Source of the DNA: Gonium pectorale
Taxonomy: Eukaryota > Chlorophyta > Chlorophyceae > Chlamydomonadales > Volvocaceae
Direction: 5' to 3'
Assembly (NCBI GenBank): GCA_001584585.1
Contig: LSYV01000053.1
Location: 138,206-165,159, forward strand
DNA length: 26,954 nt
A program made the translations under genes and the position numbers. The notes under the pieces are model-generated. The model ran no database searches. It was not told the origin of the DNA and was given only the letters and a program-made list of their open reading frames with translations. Below are positions 10,159 through 22,100 of this stretch, one piece after another (the stretch's first letter is position 1; each line of letters begins with the position of its first letter).

Positions 10159-12848
10159 ATGTCGGGTAGTAAGACGCCCGGCGCCGGCAGCCCATCTGGC
10201 AAGAGCGTAAAGCTTTCGTTCGGGACCAACAAGACGCCTGGGAATGGCAAGAGCAAGGAGAAGGTGAAAGCATGGGCAAGGCTGTAAGGCGCGGCGCCTG
10301 CGTGAGGGGCAGCAAGCATATAGCTTGCAGTCCGTGACACTTGCCCTCATTTGACCTTCACAGCTGGACCGCTTCATCCCCACCCGGTCGGCCATGGACT
10401 TCGACTCCGCCAACTACACGCTTAGCAAGGAGAACCGGGCGGGCAGCGAGGGGCAATCCCCCCCCAAGGAGGACTACCAAAAGGCTCTGGCGGCGAGCCT
10501 CAGCGTGAACGACTCCAGCCGCATTCTGGCCTTCAAGCAAAAAGCGCCAGCGGCCCCCGAGGGATACGAGAACAGCCTCAAGGCGCTGTACAACCAGAAC
10601 CTCGCCCCCACGGTAGCCAAAAAACAGTTCAGGCACGTGCCGACGACCCAGGAGCGCATCCTGGACGCCCCTGAGCTGATGGATGACTACTACCTGAACC
10701 TTTTGGACTGGGGCAGCCAAAACCTGGTGGGTCAGTCGGTGGCGCAGGTGGTCAGGGAGTAATGCGGGAGGGGCTGCCGTGGGCACACCAATGACCATCC
10801 ACTGGTTGGTGGTGCAGACTGTCCTCGACGTTAGGACATGGTTTGAGGACATGATTGCAAGGTGCCGGACTGGCTTGTCAGCATAACAGTGGCCCTTGCA
10901 CTACTGCCCACACACACCGTCTTGGGCTCGAAGGCTTCAGTCTCAAGCCATTAACCCACCGTTGCCTTTCCTCCTGCAAACAGATTGCAGTTGCACTTGG
11001 GAAATCCGTCTACCTGTGGAACGCAACGAGCGGGACTGTGGAGGAGCTATGCACGGTGCCCAACGAGGGTAGGCCATGTGCTCAATCCACATAGCTCTAG
11101 GTCATCGTCGTATGAACAGTAGTCGTGGCAGCCCCGCTGCGTTCAACCCGTTGTTTGCAGTTTTTGACATGGGCAATAACATTCGCAGGCGACTACATCT
11201 CTTCGCTCCGCTGGGGCAGTGACGGCAATTACCTGGCGGTGGGCACGTCGGATGCCAAAGTGCAGATATGGGACGCCAGCAGGTGCGCTAAGGGCAGTGT
11301 CATGGGATCCACATGGAGCGTCAGTCGCCAAGTTCTCACGGCTCTTCCATGGGACCGATACGGACAAGCTACCGGTCTTCTTGTTTAGTCGTACCGTGCA
11401 AGAACTTGGCCAACTGAGCAGCACACTGCACACTCGATGCGGTCGCGTCCTGACTCGCAGGCAGAAGCAGGTCCGGGAGCTGTGCGGCCACACGAATCGC
11501 GTCTCGTGCGTCTCTTGGAATGGCTCCATCCTCAGCTCCGGGTCCCGTGACTCCACAATTGCCAACTGGGACGTGCGCAAGCGCCGTGATGAGGCTTGCG
11601 TCGCTCGGTTAACGGTGCACGAACAGGTGCGTTGCCGGCTTCGAGCTCTGAAGACTTCACTTCCGCGCACTGGTAGACGCCTATTCTCACAGCTTAGCCG
11701 TGTATGTTGGCTTGCCCCGACGGGGCATTTTCGTGCACCCGCAGGAGGTGTGCGGCATTGCATGGTCGCTGTGTGGGCAGCAGCTGGCTAGCGGTGGCAA
11801 CGACAACATGCTAGCCATTCACGACGCATCATTCCGGCTCGTAAACAAGGTACGTGGGCACCTGATGGCAACTTTCAAAGGAGGCTGCTGTTATCTCCTA
11901 AGCCTCAGGGGCTGGGACGTGGGACCTGTGGCGGGGCACGATACACAACTTCCACACACCTTTTGCTCGTTTCCATGCACAGAGCTCTTCTGATGCCTGC
12001 AGGTGCAAGCCCACACCGCCGCCGTCAAGGCGTTGGCATGGTGCCCCTACCAGTCAAACCTGCTCGCCACGGGTGGCGGCACGGCGGACCGGCACGTGCG
12101 CTTCTGGAACACGCACACGTGCGCCATGCTAAGCCAAATCGACACGGGCTCCCAGGTGGGTTGTGCAGGAGGGGGAAGCACCTGGCAATGAAGGGCCAGT
12201 TTCTGAGCGCTCCTTTCTACGAGAATATCTGGCCTGGTCACGGGAAACCGTCAGGCTGAATAATCTGGAGTGCAATTTGCACGTCGGGCACGGCTAGTGC
12301 CATTAGTCGCCTCCGCACTTGCATACCTACCTCCGTCAACGAGCAGGGGCTTATGCCCTTATCTCGCAGGTGTGCGCCCTCCAGTGGAACCCGCACGAGC
12401 GCGAACTGCTATCCAGCCACGGCTATTCCAAGAACCAGCTGTGCTTGTGGAAGTACCCGAGCCTTGTCAAGGTAGGTCCCGGCCCTGTGAGCAGTGTTCT
12501 GGCTCCGGCCCTTCCCATGTGATCTTAGACGACATGCGTGTCATATTTGGTTTTGCGTAATAATGAAGCCTCAACAATCCTAGGCTGCGCTCAAGTAGCC
12601 CCATGCGTCCTTGGATGCAGGTTGCGGAGATGACGGGCCACCAGGGTCGCGTGCTGCACATGGCCACGTCGCCCGACGGCGGCAGCGTGGTCACGGCGGG
12701 CGCCGACGAGACGCTACGCTTCTGGAAGCCCTTCGGGGAGGCCCCCGCAGCGAAGGACGCCGACGGCAAGCTTCTGGGAGCGGCACCTGGTGGGCCCCTG
12801 GCCGCAGGCTCGGCGGCTGGCTTTGGCGGGCTGCGCAGCATCCGGTAG
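10159..12848 (+). CDS. CDC20: Cell division cycle protein 20 (APC/C co-activator, WD40)
   Basis: CDC20/Fizzy binds the anaphase-promoting complex and presents mitotic substrates such as securin and cyclin B for ubiquitination; it is also the target of the spindle checkpoint. Exons 10159-10263, 10364-10726, 10984-11068, 11189-11282, 11461-11626, 11745-11849, 12003-12155, 12370-12471 and 12621-12848 give 466 aa in phase. The C-box [13 protein letters not shown] is at residues 37-49 and a KEN motif (SKENR) at 57-59. The linker has [20 protein letters not shown], the position of the MAD2-binding region in animal CDC20. [20 protein letters not shown] precedes seven WD repeats (e.g. [79 protein letters not shown]). 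The C-terminal Ile-Arg tail that docks on APC/C is intact. Motifs favour CDC20 over CDH1/CCS52. I see no TGTAA downstream; AATAAA occurs near 12981. Confidence 0.97.
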
Positions 12849-13798
12849 TCGTCTTGCGCAGATGAGACGAGCCGTAGCTGGTGTACCATATCTGCAAGGA
12901 GCTGGGGATAGGGAATGGGAGTACCCTGGGAAGCTTGGATATCGTTTTCGACCGCTGGGGCATTGCTGCCGTGGGCTTGCAATAAAAGCATGTTAAGTCA
13001 TGCACGCGCATATAGACTGCGAATGGACTGAGTGCTTATAACTTGCTGACTTGTGGCCCTCGTCGACGATGGAGCAAGGGATAACGAGATGCATGTGAGC
13101 GTTCAATCAACATGTGAGGACCCGCACGCCGCCAGATGTCGTGCGCTGGTGAGAGGAGGCATGTCGGCAATATATGCCCTCGCGCCGGGCTCTACGTCGT
13201 CATTATTATGCGAAATACACACACATGTGTGCGGCTGCGTTGATTACAAATGCTATGGGATACAGTGGTCACCGGACCTGCATCCAGCCTTCAGTCCCCT
13301 GGCGGCGGTCTCGAGCATCTTACGCAAGCTCTTTCATGAGTACTCGTGTCTGGTCCATTCTTGTCACACCTGGATTGCATGTGTCCAAGGCCGTTCCTAC
13401 TCCTATAAGAAAGCTAGCGCACAAAAACCACACCCGTGACCAATACACATTGCACATTCTCCAGCATTGCCGAAAACTGCAGGCGACGGTAAGCGGGCAT
13501 TGCCATATGTACACGGTCGGCGTTGCCACCCCCCATCCGCAAAAGCCCAAGCGGAAAATACCCATGAAGCCATCCCAGAGCCAAGCGGGTTCAATTGCCT
13601 GGCTGTGTACCACCAACCTATGTCACAAGACGCTTGTATATGTCCCCTTCGAAAACCTTGCCACAGGAAACATGTAGGCGGCGCCCCTGTACCCAACCTT
13701 GGGCTTCAGCACGAAATAGCGCAGCACCCTAAACACTGGTACCCTGATCTCGGGCTGGCCTTCACCACGCTGATCGACAACGTCGCCCTTCCATTGTA
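12849..13798. other. Convergent 3' intergenic region
   Basis: The CDC20 and U-box E3 genes end facing each other here, so the sequence is expected to be their 3' UTRs. On the minus strand a TGTAA motif occurs at 13248-13244, about 550 nt after the E3 stop. Open frames on both strands lack domains. No RNA gene is apparent. Confidence 0.6.
13244..13248 (-). terminator. Candidate TGTAA poly(A) signal for the U-box E3 gene
   Basis: TGTAA on the minus strand is the usual poly(A) motif of Chlamydomonadales genes. It is the first one I find downstream of the stop at 13799, implying a 3' UTR of roughly 550-570 nt. A five-base motif can occur by chance. Confidence 0.4.
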
Positions 13799-16700
13799 TT
13801 ACGACAACCCGTTGCGCTGTTTCCACTCCATGATTGCACTCCGTAGGGCGTGGTTAGGAATCAGCGTAGCACCTGGCATGCGAGCATTCGTGAGCGGACT
13901 GGTCTCATGCCTCGCCAGCCACGTCGTGATGGCAGTTCGGTCATATGAGTAACCGTCGGTGGCAATCACGGGATCCGCCATGACCTGCGCCGCGTACATG
14001 AGGGTATAGGCCAGGCGAAAGAGTGCAGGTTAACGGGCAGCATCCACATGTGGTGTTGTGAGAAAAGTGTCATTTCGCTCTTGTGAGCCACGACATCATA
14101 TGGCAACCAAGGGCATGACATGGCGTGCAATACACTTTCCCGAAAAGCAGAGACCAGGCATTCATTGCATTCTGGTCCACTTGGTGCCCCTGCCTTTCCA
14201 ATGTTGTTTGGGACTCATGCTATCAAATCCATGATGATATGCTAGCATGGCCCAGCGGATTCCGTGCCCAAGGAGGGACGAAGGCAGGGGGAGAGATACA
14301 CATGACAGTGTCCATGGATGTAACGCGTACCCGCCATGGTCAACTATACCCATGCCGTGTGTCACGTCGTGTCGGCTCTCTGCACCTATTGAGTGCCCAC
14401 ACATTGCCCCGGTTGCCTACGTGTGCACGAGCACTCACGTCGTGCGTGATGGGGCAGAGGAACATGGGGTCAGGTGTCGGCCCGCTCGCGGCCGGAGCCA
14501 GGCCCGCTCCACCCGCCGACGGCCCCGCCCCGCCCGCAGGCTGGGCCGCCGAGTCACCGGCGCCGCTAGCGCTTGTTTTCCCTGCGGTGGCGCCGCTGCA
14601 GCCGGCCTCCTTGCTCCCGCCAGTCGGACCTGCCGCCACCGGGTAAGAGGCCGCCGGCGCTTGTTGACCACGTGGTGGCAACCCAGCGCCGGCGCTGCCG
14701 TATGCTATTGCCGGCGGGACGGGCGGGTCGAGGGGCGGGAGGGTGCGCGCTTGCCGAGCAGATCGGACTTGGCGCGCCGAGGCCGAGGAGTGCCCCGCCC
14801 CCAGCAGGCCCAGGCGCTGAATTGCCTGCACGGGCAGGACGGAGCGCACGGCCACCTCACCAGTGTCGGAAGGCCAAGACCAGAACACTACGGTACTACG
14901 AGATACTGCATTATGCGTCTTCCGTCAAGCCTGCAGTGCCGGGTACTGCGGGCCGTTCTATGCAAGGTCATGAGCTGTGGGGACCGGCCAAAGGAGCGCT
15001 CGCCTCCCAAGACCATACTGACCGTCTTGGCCAGCGCCCCGGGCCCAGACCTGGATTCGACACATGCTTCCCAGAAGTCCTTCTAGCGCCCACAATTCCG
15101 CTCCCCGGTTCCTGCCATCGTTCCCATTGGGCCCCACGCCCCAGTCAGGCTCGCCTGGTATTGCTCGGGAACCTCCATCAGAGCTCGCAGCGCAAATAGT
15201 GCTTCACGCCGCTGCCGCGCAGCGTCTCCGCTACCCGGCGTCTGGCTGACAACGTCTGTGAAGTTCACAAACTGTGGGGAGGCGGTAGGGGCTGAACAAA
15301 TACCGGAAAGCAAGTCTAACGGGATAGCGGTGCAAGATGAGCAAGGAAGGGATCTAGGAGCGAGGCAGCGGCACAGGGATTCAAAGTCAGGCGAACGGCG
15401 GACGTCAACGCAGTGCACCAGGTTGGCATGCACATACTTTACTAAAAACTGAGGAAGTACACCAACCACCGGAACACGGCACATCCACAGACCCGACAAG
15501 AAACGGCATGCATAATGCAGGACTTCACGACGGAGGGAAAGCCCTGGAAGCCCGCCATACTCGCGCCCCAAGGGCTGCACCTGGAAGTTGTCGAACTCGC
15601 GCTGCGGGAGCGCGTCATCGAAGTCCTTCATCAGGTCCCAGGGGCCGTCGCCCACACCCACCATCACGATCGACAGCGGCAAGTGGCTGCGCACGACAGG
15701 GGGAGAGAAAGAATATAAAGTACAGGCGAGATGGAAGGGATACCTCGCTTACCAGGGATAATGCGGTCTCCCGTAGGGGCGACTCTAGCGACAAGCTGCA
15801 AAATATTGACAGCCACCGCCCAACGCAAGGCAAGAAACTGTTTGCGTTGCAGCCGTGCCCACAACTCCATAAGTCAGTCAGTGCGATGCTAGGCACGGAG
15901 CGGAGAGCTCGACGGCGCCCTCAGGTGTTGTCCAGCTGAACATGGTCGTCACGCCCGGCCACGCTACCTAGGACATTGAAAGTTTGAAACGCTCACCTGG
16001 CCTCAACGATGGCGTCAATAGTGTCTTGCTCCTGGCTGCTGTGCTGGTGAGACGGCAGATCAGAGGACCGAGACACCTACGCAGCCGTAAAGGTGTCGAG
16101 GAGCCAAACCGTTTGAAAGGTTCAGCGTGAGGCGCTAACGAGCCTGAGCGGGAGCCGTCTCAGTGACGCGGCTACAATCCGTAGCGCGTCCCGGCCTCTT
16201 CCTTCCATTGACCTCGCTTGGAACTGCCACGTCCGATTCCCGGTGTTCAGGTTTGGCAGTTGATAGGGTACGCTGAGGTTTGGCAAAACAACCTAGGGGC
16301 AGGCCGCGCGCAGCCTCCTCTGCCCATCATATCCACGGCTACTTCGTTCACACCCCTCAAATCTTGCATTCATGCGCTCTCCTTTTCGTACGAAACAACA
16401 GTATTTGCCTGTTCCCCACCTGCGCCCATGCCCACCTGCCCATCGGCCACCAGCAGCAGGATATGGTATTGGTTCCCCGAGCGCTCCACAATGCGCGCCG
16501 CCTGGCGGATTGCGGGCGCGAACGAGGTGGGCCCGGCCATGCGGACGTAGGGACACAGCTCCCTGCGATGCGAGGCGGGGGGGTTCAAAGGGACAGCAAC
16601 GCAGCTGGTGGCGCAGGGGTACAACTTCCTGCAACGTGGGGCGACCGAGGATGGAGCGGCCATAGGGCGTTGCGAGGCAGGATGTGAGGAAGGAGCGCGG

Positions 16701-18352
16701 AAACCCGAAATGCGGGTTTCGTGAGCAGCGCCTGCACCGTGGAGGCTTGGCGCACACCTGTAGCGCCACAGGACTTGGTCCAGCCCCTGGCAGGGGGTGT
16801 CGTTCGCCAGGAAGGAGAACACTCCCCGATCACCGGTGGTGGCTGCGCGGGTGGCGGGGCCACATGGGGAGCAGCCACTTCGGGATCAGCACAACGGCGT
16901 GGGCCCCCGTGCCCTCGCGGTCCACAGCCTGACCGCATATCTTTGCAGTAAAGAGACAAGAACTCCATAAGCTAATGTTGCAGCAAAGCGATTGCAAGGC
17001 CCCGCGGCGGCCCCATGTGGACCTTTTGCTCACCATCGCCGAAGCCGTAGCAGGGAATGAGCCCGTCGTCGTCAAAGGCCGCCAACGTGCGGCCGATGAC
17101 GCCGATGGCCTCCTCGTACGGAGACGGCACGTCGCCTACGGTCGGCAGCGGAGGCGCAAAGTGCAGCCCGGGAAGGGTTTGCGATTAGTGAAGGTAGCGG
17201 GTTGAGTGTGCCGCATCCGTCTTGGGTAACGGGTCACTGCAGTGCGAGCTCAGCGTCACGGATCCAACGCAGTGGCAGCGCACCTATAGCGTGAAGCGAC
17301 TTGCCGCCGAAACTCCGCTTGCCGGTCCACTCGTTGCTCTGACGGGCGGGTGGGACAGGTGATACGCCGGAAGGCGAGCGGCACAATATCGTCCGTCAGG
17401 TTTGCCAACACACAGCCTTGGGGTGTCTCAACTAGCACCGGGCGAAAGCCTGCCCCGTGGCCGCTGGGCAGCGCAGCGACGCCCCATACTGCAACGCTCC
17501 ATCGTGGTGCGAAGAGCTGCGGACCGAGGGGTACATTGGTGAAGCACTCCGAGGCTGGTACCGGCAAGGCGCGTGGTGCGAGTCCAGGCCGTACCCTGCC
17601 CTGCCCTGCCCGCCACCCTCCAGCGGTTCCGCATGCGGTCCCTTCTGCGGTCCCTTCCCCGTCGCCGGTCTCATAGTAGCCGATTGACCCCTCCACGGCT
17701 AACCTTTGTAAAGTCGACAGCCACGATGAGGTTGGAAGACTCCAGGCCGCCCTTGCGCAGTGCCTCCTGAACCTGATCCACGGTCGTGAAGCGGTCCGCA
17801 ATGGCCCTGGGCAGTCGAGCGTGTCGGGCAAAAGGTTGGGAGGGAGGCTCGCGTCGGTGGGGCGGGCTAACACGCAAACGTGACAAGCAGTCAAGCGGCA
17901 CCGCCAGGACCAGGCGCGGCCAGGGGCTGCACACGGAGCAAAGCTTCAAGGCCTTCCGGCATACGCCATACCACGCGAGGCCGTGCATAGCAGCACGAAC
18001 CCAGGGAAGGGGAGCATCCCGTATCTGTTCCAAGCACGCTCTCCCCACCCGCCCACCACCCCCGCCATCGTGAAAGTGCTGTGAGGTCTGGCATGTCCGA
18101 TAGCGTAATAACAAATACGGCCAAGGTTCTTGCTGTGGGAGCCCAGCGGTTGGTTGCGGGACGAGACCTAAGTCCTAGAGCCCGGCTGGCTCCCGCTTGC
18201 GCATTGACAGGCACCTTTTCAGCTTACCTAAATCGCATGGTTGGACTTTGGAACGCGGCAAAAGTGCCAGGAGCCCCTCCACCATTGTTGGGCGCGGGAG
18301 CGGCATAGTATGTTGACGATTTGCTCTTACTCTTGCTGCTTGATGTCCCCAT
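13799..18352 (-). CDS. RGLG/copine-type E3 ubiquitin ligase with C-terminal U-box
   Basis: Predicted membrane-anchored E3 ligase. Exons in transcript order are 18352-18228, 17806-17704, 17338-17284, 17135-17034, 16842-16758, 16562-16436, 16076-15997, 15686-15581, 15271-15155, 14825-14439 and 13984-13799; they keep phase and give 490 aa. The N-terminus [13 protein letters not shown] fits N-myristoylation. The copine/vWA domain (~45-312) carries the MIDAS pattern D73-F-T75-K-S77 and family motifs [73 protein letters not shown] and [13 protein letters not shown] Gly/Ala/Pro-rich linker (~313-418) follows. The C-terminal U-box (~420-486) reads [20 protein letters not shown] then [10 protein letters not shown], with [11 protein letters not shown] and [14 protein letters not shown]. 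Plant RGLG proteins end in a RING finger, so the catalytic module differs. The intron at 15154-14826 appears to be GC-AG. Domain calls are secure; substrate is unknown. Confidence 0.95.
14826..15154 (-). other. Apparent GC-AG intron in the U-box E3 gene
   Basis: The exon before it ends ...EQYQ at CAG and the next exon begins AIQRLGLLG after a CCCGTGCAG acceptor. Joining these two points restores the uninterrupted family motif [11 protein letters not shown] in phase. The donor at that point reads CAG|GCGAGC, identical to the common algal GTGAGC donor except for C at the second position. The nearest downstream GT that keeps the frame would insert extra residues into a conserved stretch. Confidence 0.75.
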
Positions 18353-19108
18353 CTTGCCTTTTGACTAGCGGCGAAATGCACTAGACGTGTGAGAAACCGG
18401 GATGCGGTGAACAGCTGTCAAGCAGGGGCGTAAAATGATTCAATGCAGACCTGAAGAGACCGGAAGCGTAATGTTCAACCTGCCCGTTCGGTCAGCTTCC
18501 ACGTCGTACGTCGTACGGTGGTTTCGGAGGGTTCACAGACACATGGCCATGGAACTGCTTGCCTTGACGCACAGCCGGGGGAGGGAGAGGTAGTAGTAAG
18601 AAAGAAAGCATGGGCGGGGAGAAAGAGAAGCATGGGCGGGGAGAAAGAGAAGGATGGGCGGAGTCCGACGCCATAAGCTTCGGTCCTGTCCGCTTATGCG
18701 CCTGCTTTTGGCGTGTTACTTGGCATGGTAAGCAGGGCTGGACTAAGTTACTGGAGGCGGGGATGTCCTGTGCAATCCCGCACGGCCCAAACCCCACCCC
18801 GTACACCACCGCACGACACTGGAGTGGCCACCATTCGCCTAGGCATAGATTGACAACTTATTTGTCGAATTATCGCTCCACTGCTTTGATGATGACTACG
18901 TGTGTCTGCTATGTAGGCACTGACCACTGAGGACAACCGTTTACAGCCGAATCCTTCTCGTATGCCGGCGTACGGTACGAGTACTCCTGGCACTTCCTCG
19001 TTTGGCTAGTCCTAGCCGGCATGTTGGAGCGTGCGCGCCTTTTGCGACTACGGTGAAACTAATCGTTGCCAGACCGTAACCAGAACCGACGGAGCTGTCC
19101 TGGTGGCT
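18353..19108. promoter_or_regulatory. Divergent intergenic region (candidate bidirectional promoter)
   Basis: The E3 gene starts leftwards at 18352 and the UBZ-AlkB gene rightwards at 19109, so both promoters and 5' UTRs must lie within or near these 756 bases. It contains a 22-bp tandem repeat at 18608-18661. I see no clear TATA box facing either gene and no supported open frame. Confidence 0.55.
18608..18661. repeat. 22-bp tandem repeat, about 2.5 units
   Basis: Two perfect consecutive units of GCATGGGCGGGGAGAAAGAG + AA, followed by a partial third unit with one substitution. Each unit carries GGGCGGGG, a GC-box-like sequence, and a purine-rich tail. It sits in the middle of the divergent promoter region. 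Confidence 0.9.
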
Positions 19109-22100
19109 ATGTCCTCACTGAAACGCAAACGAGGCCAGAAGGACGCCGAGCAACCGCCGGCGGGACAGCTACGGTTGTCCTTTGGTTCCAGCAGCGCCAA
19201 GCCCAGGCTAAGCTACGATGGCGCGCTTGGGCGGGACCCCCCTGGCCACGGCGTGCTCTTGGACCCCCGCTCTGCCAGTGGTTCAAGACCAAGATATGAA
19301 CCCGCACGCCTCGGACCGCACATGGTGCAGCAGCAACAGCTCCGTGGCAGAAACGGCAGCGCGTTTGCAACCTGCCCAATATGTGCCCTGCAGGTGGGCT
19401 AGCGCAAAGGTTCAGACAAGTCACACATCCTACGGTTGTGCGCTCTCTTAACCAAACTCAACGGCGTCTTCCGTGGTGCGCCACCCCTCCCGCCGCACCA
19501 GGTGCCCCTCGTACGTATCAACGCCCACTTGGACTCCGAATGCCAGGGGCCGCTAGGGCTGCTCGTGCCAGCGGCTTCGGTCACTGCCGCTGCTGCAGGG
19601 AAGCCTCTCCACACCCCTATGGCCTCGGCCGCGCAGCCTCAATCTCAGGGGTCGCAGACGCTCAGAATGCCAGCCGTAGCGGCAGGCGCAGGGGCAGTCC
19701 GGGCGTGCTCAGCTCCGGAAACCGCGCCGCCGGTCGAGGGACCCTACGAGGGGCGGATCGGCGGGGACCAGGGTGCAGGGGACTTGCACCTGGGATCAGA
19801 GCCGTCGGGTGGGACAGGCCAGGAGGGCACGTTGCTCCCAGCGGCGGTGCTACGGGCTGCTGTGGGTGTGCCGTCTCCACTGGTGCCTCCGCGTCAGGCG
19901 CTTTGCGACCCACGAACAAGGCCAGGCCACGCACCAGCAGTGGGCCGGGGTGCGCGAGGGACGGCTGAGGGTGGGGACGTGGCCGGGGCGCGCGTTGACC
20001 ACCAAGCCAGAGAGGAGGCAGACGCATCTGACACGGGATGTGCATCCATCAGAAAGACTGGCGCGACTGCAGCTGGGGTGGCAGCCCCCACGGCAGATGG
20101 TGCGAACCCAGGCGACCGGCACTTGTCGGCATGGCCCCCCTCGGCCCCAATGCGCAGCGGCCCCGAGTTCCATCCACATGAGGCTGAGTCCAGTCCGAGG
20201 ACAGGGCCGGCTATGTGGCCGCCGCCAGCCGCAGCCGAATCCCTGCCGCTCTGCGTTTGCGGCGGTGACGCCATGAGCGAGGACGCCAAAGGCTACGGCG
20301 TCGCAAGCAACGACAGTGCAGCCGAGCACTGGCACGTGCACGACCCTGGCGGGCTGATGGGTGCCACCCCCGGCGCCGCCAGCGGGACTGGTTGCAGCGC
20401 CGAGGCGTCGCAAGGTGCAGGACAGCAACTGGGGCAGCAGCGCTTCGCAAATTTGGCCGTCGCACCACAAGGCCCTCCCGGTGCACCACAGAGTAAATGC
20501 GAGGACACCCACGAGAGCCAGTCCACTGACGGTGCCGGGTGGGATGGCGCCCATGCGCGGAGCTCGGGACCTTCTGGGTCCGCGGAGCAGCAGGCGGCCG
20601 GAGCCGGAGCTAGCGAGACACGGGGTCATCGCCGCCCACCAGAGGTGCACCCGCTCTTTCTGCCGCGAGGGGTGCGCCAGCTGGCGTTGCGTGCGCAGCC
20701 GCTACTGGGCACGGGGAACGGCACCGGCAGTGGTGTGCGCGGCAGCAGTAGGGGCGGATCTGGTGGAGGGAATGCCGTTGAGTTGAGCGCCATGGAGCCG
20801 GCGCCGCCTCCCTTTAAGCCGGTGAGTGGGCCCCCTGCGGCCAGCACGCGCGCCGGTTTCCCCGGTTAGCGACGGTATCCGCAGCGCCGTCGTTTTACAC
20901 GTCTACAACGTGCTGGTGACGGCCGTGCCAAGAGTCCTGCCCAGCGTGCCCCTCCGACGTTCTGCCGCCCAGACACACAGAGCTCCAGCACCCTGCCCCA
21001 CCCTTCAGGCCTGCGTGCAACCACCTGCTGCAGGTTTCGCCGCGCACACACACCTAACTTATTATAAGCCAGCGCCTCAGGTGCCTGCAGTTTGTGACTT
21101 CCGACTGGCGTGCCCATACCATTGCAACAATGAACATGTGGCCTCGTATCATCTAACTTGACGAGCTGTGTGTATGTTTGCAGCGAGCATTCGTCAACCA
21201 TGGCCCGAGCCGTGATGCCGCAGGTCCTGCACACCCTCTGCCCTTCACCCGCGCCCCGCAAACCGTGCACCTCCCGCACACGTGCCACATGTGCCCGTGC
21301 TCCTTGCCTACTCGCCACAGGTGCCGCACCCCTCCCTCGACGGCCAGTACCTGGTGCTAGAGTTCGTGACGCCGGAGGAGGAGGCCGCCCTGGTCGCGCT
21401 GTGTGACAACCCCGTGGCCAAGCCGCCCTGGGCCGGCGGCAGGGCTGGCACCTATGACAATGCCACCGCGCAGCGCACGGGGTGAGGGAGGGGACAGGGG
21501 ATGCGCAGACCGCGCGCGCTCAACTGCGCGGTCTGTAATGCCCACCGTGTGGAACTCTTGCCTGATTGTGCTCCTGCGGGTCCTTCGCACCCTGGCAAAC
21601 CGAAGGTTACCCGCAGTTGCGCTTCCCTGTCCACGTGTACCCCGCCCCGAGACGCATGTGAATCTGGCAGCTCAGGAAAACAGCCCCGGGACCTTCTCCA
21701 TATCCCCCATCGCGTGCCTCCGACCCAAAGCGCTAGGATGTGCTTTCAATGAACCGCTTCCTCTGGGTAACCTGGCAACGGGGCAGTCCGCACGGGACTA
21801 GCCATCTTCGTCCTGCTTGCAGGCGGCGGCGAGCTAGCGAGCTCCTCCCTTGTCAGGGATGCTCAGGGTTTGGCACTGCTCATTACTTACTTACTTGCAG
21901 GTGCCCCGAAGCCCGTTAATGAACCTGTGCCGCCAAGCACCCGGACCAAGTCCCTTGTGTGCCCACATGCCGACCTCCCCAGGAGCAAGCGCTGGGGCGT
22001 TCTTCCTGACTATCACCGCCGGGGGGTGGCCACCGCACAGCACCCGCTACCGCCGCTGCTGGCGTCGCTCGCGGAGCGCATGCGTACCCGGATTCCTCTC

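Noticed and set aside
13589..13602. GGTTCAATTGCC, similar to a tRNA B-box
   Set aside because: No A-box, acceptor stem or anticodon arm can be built around it.
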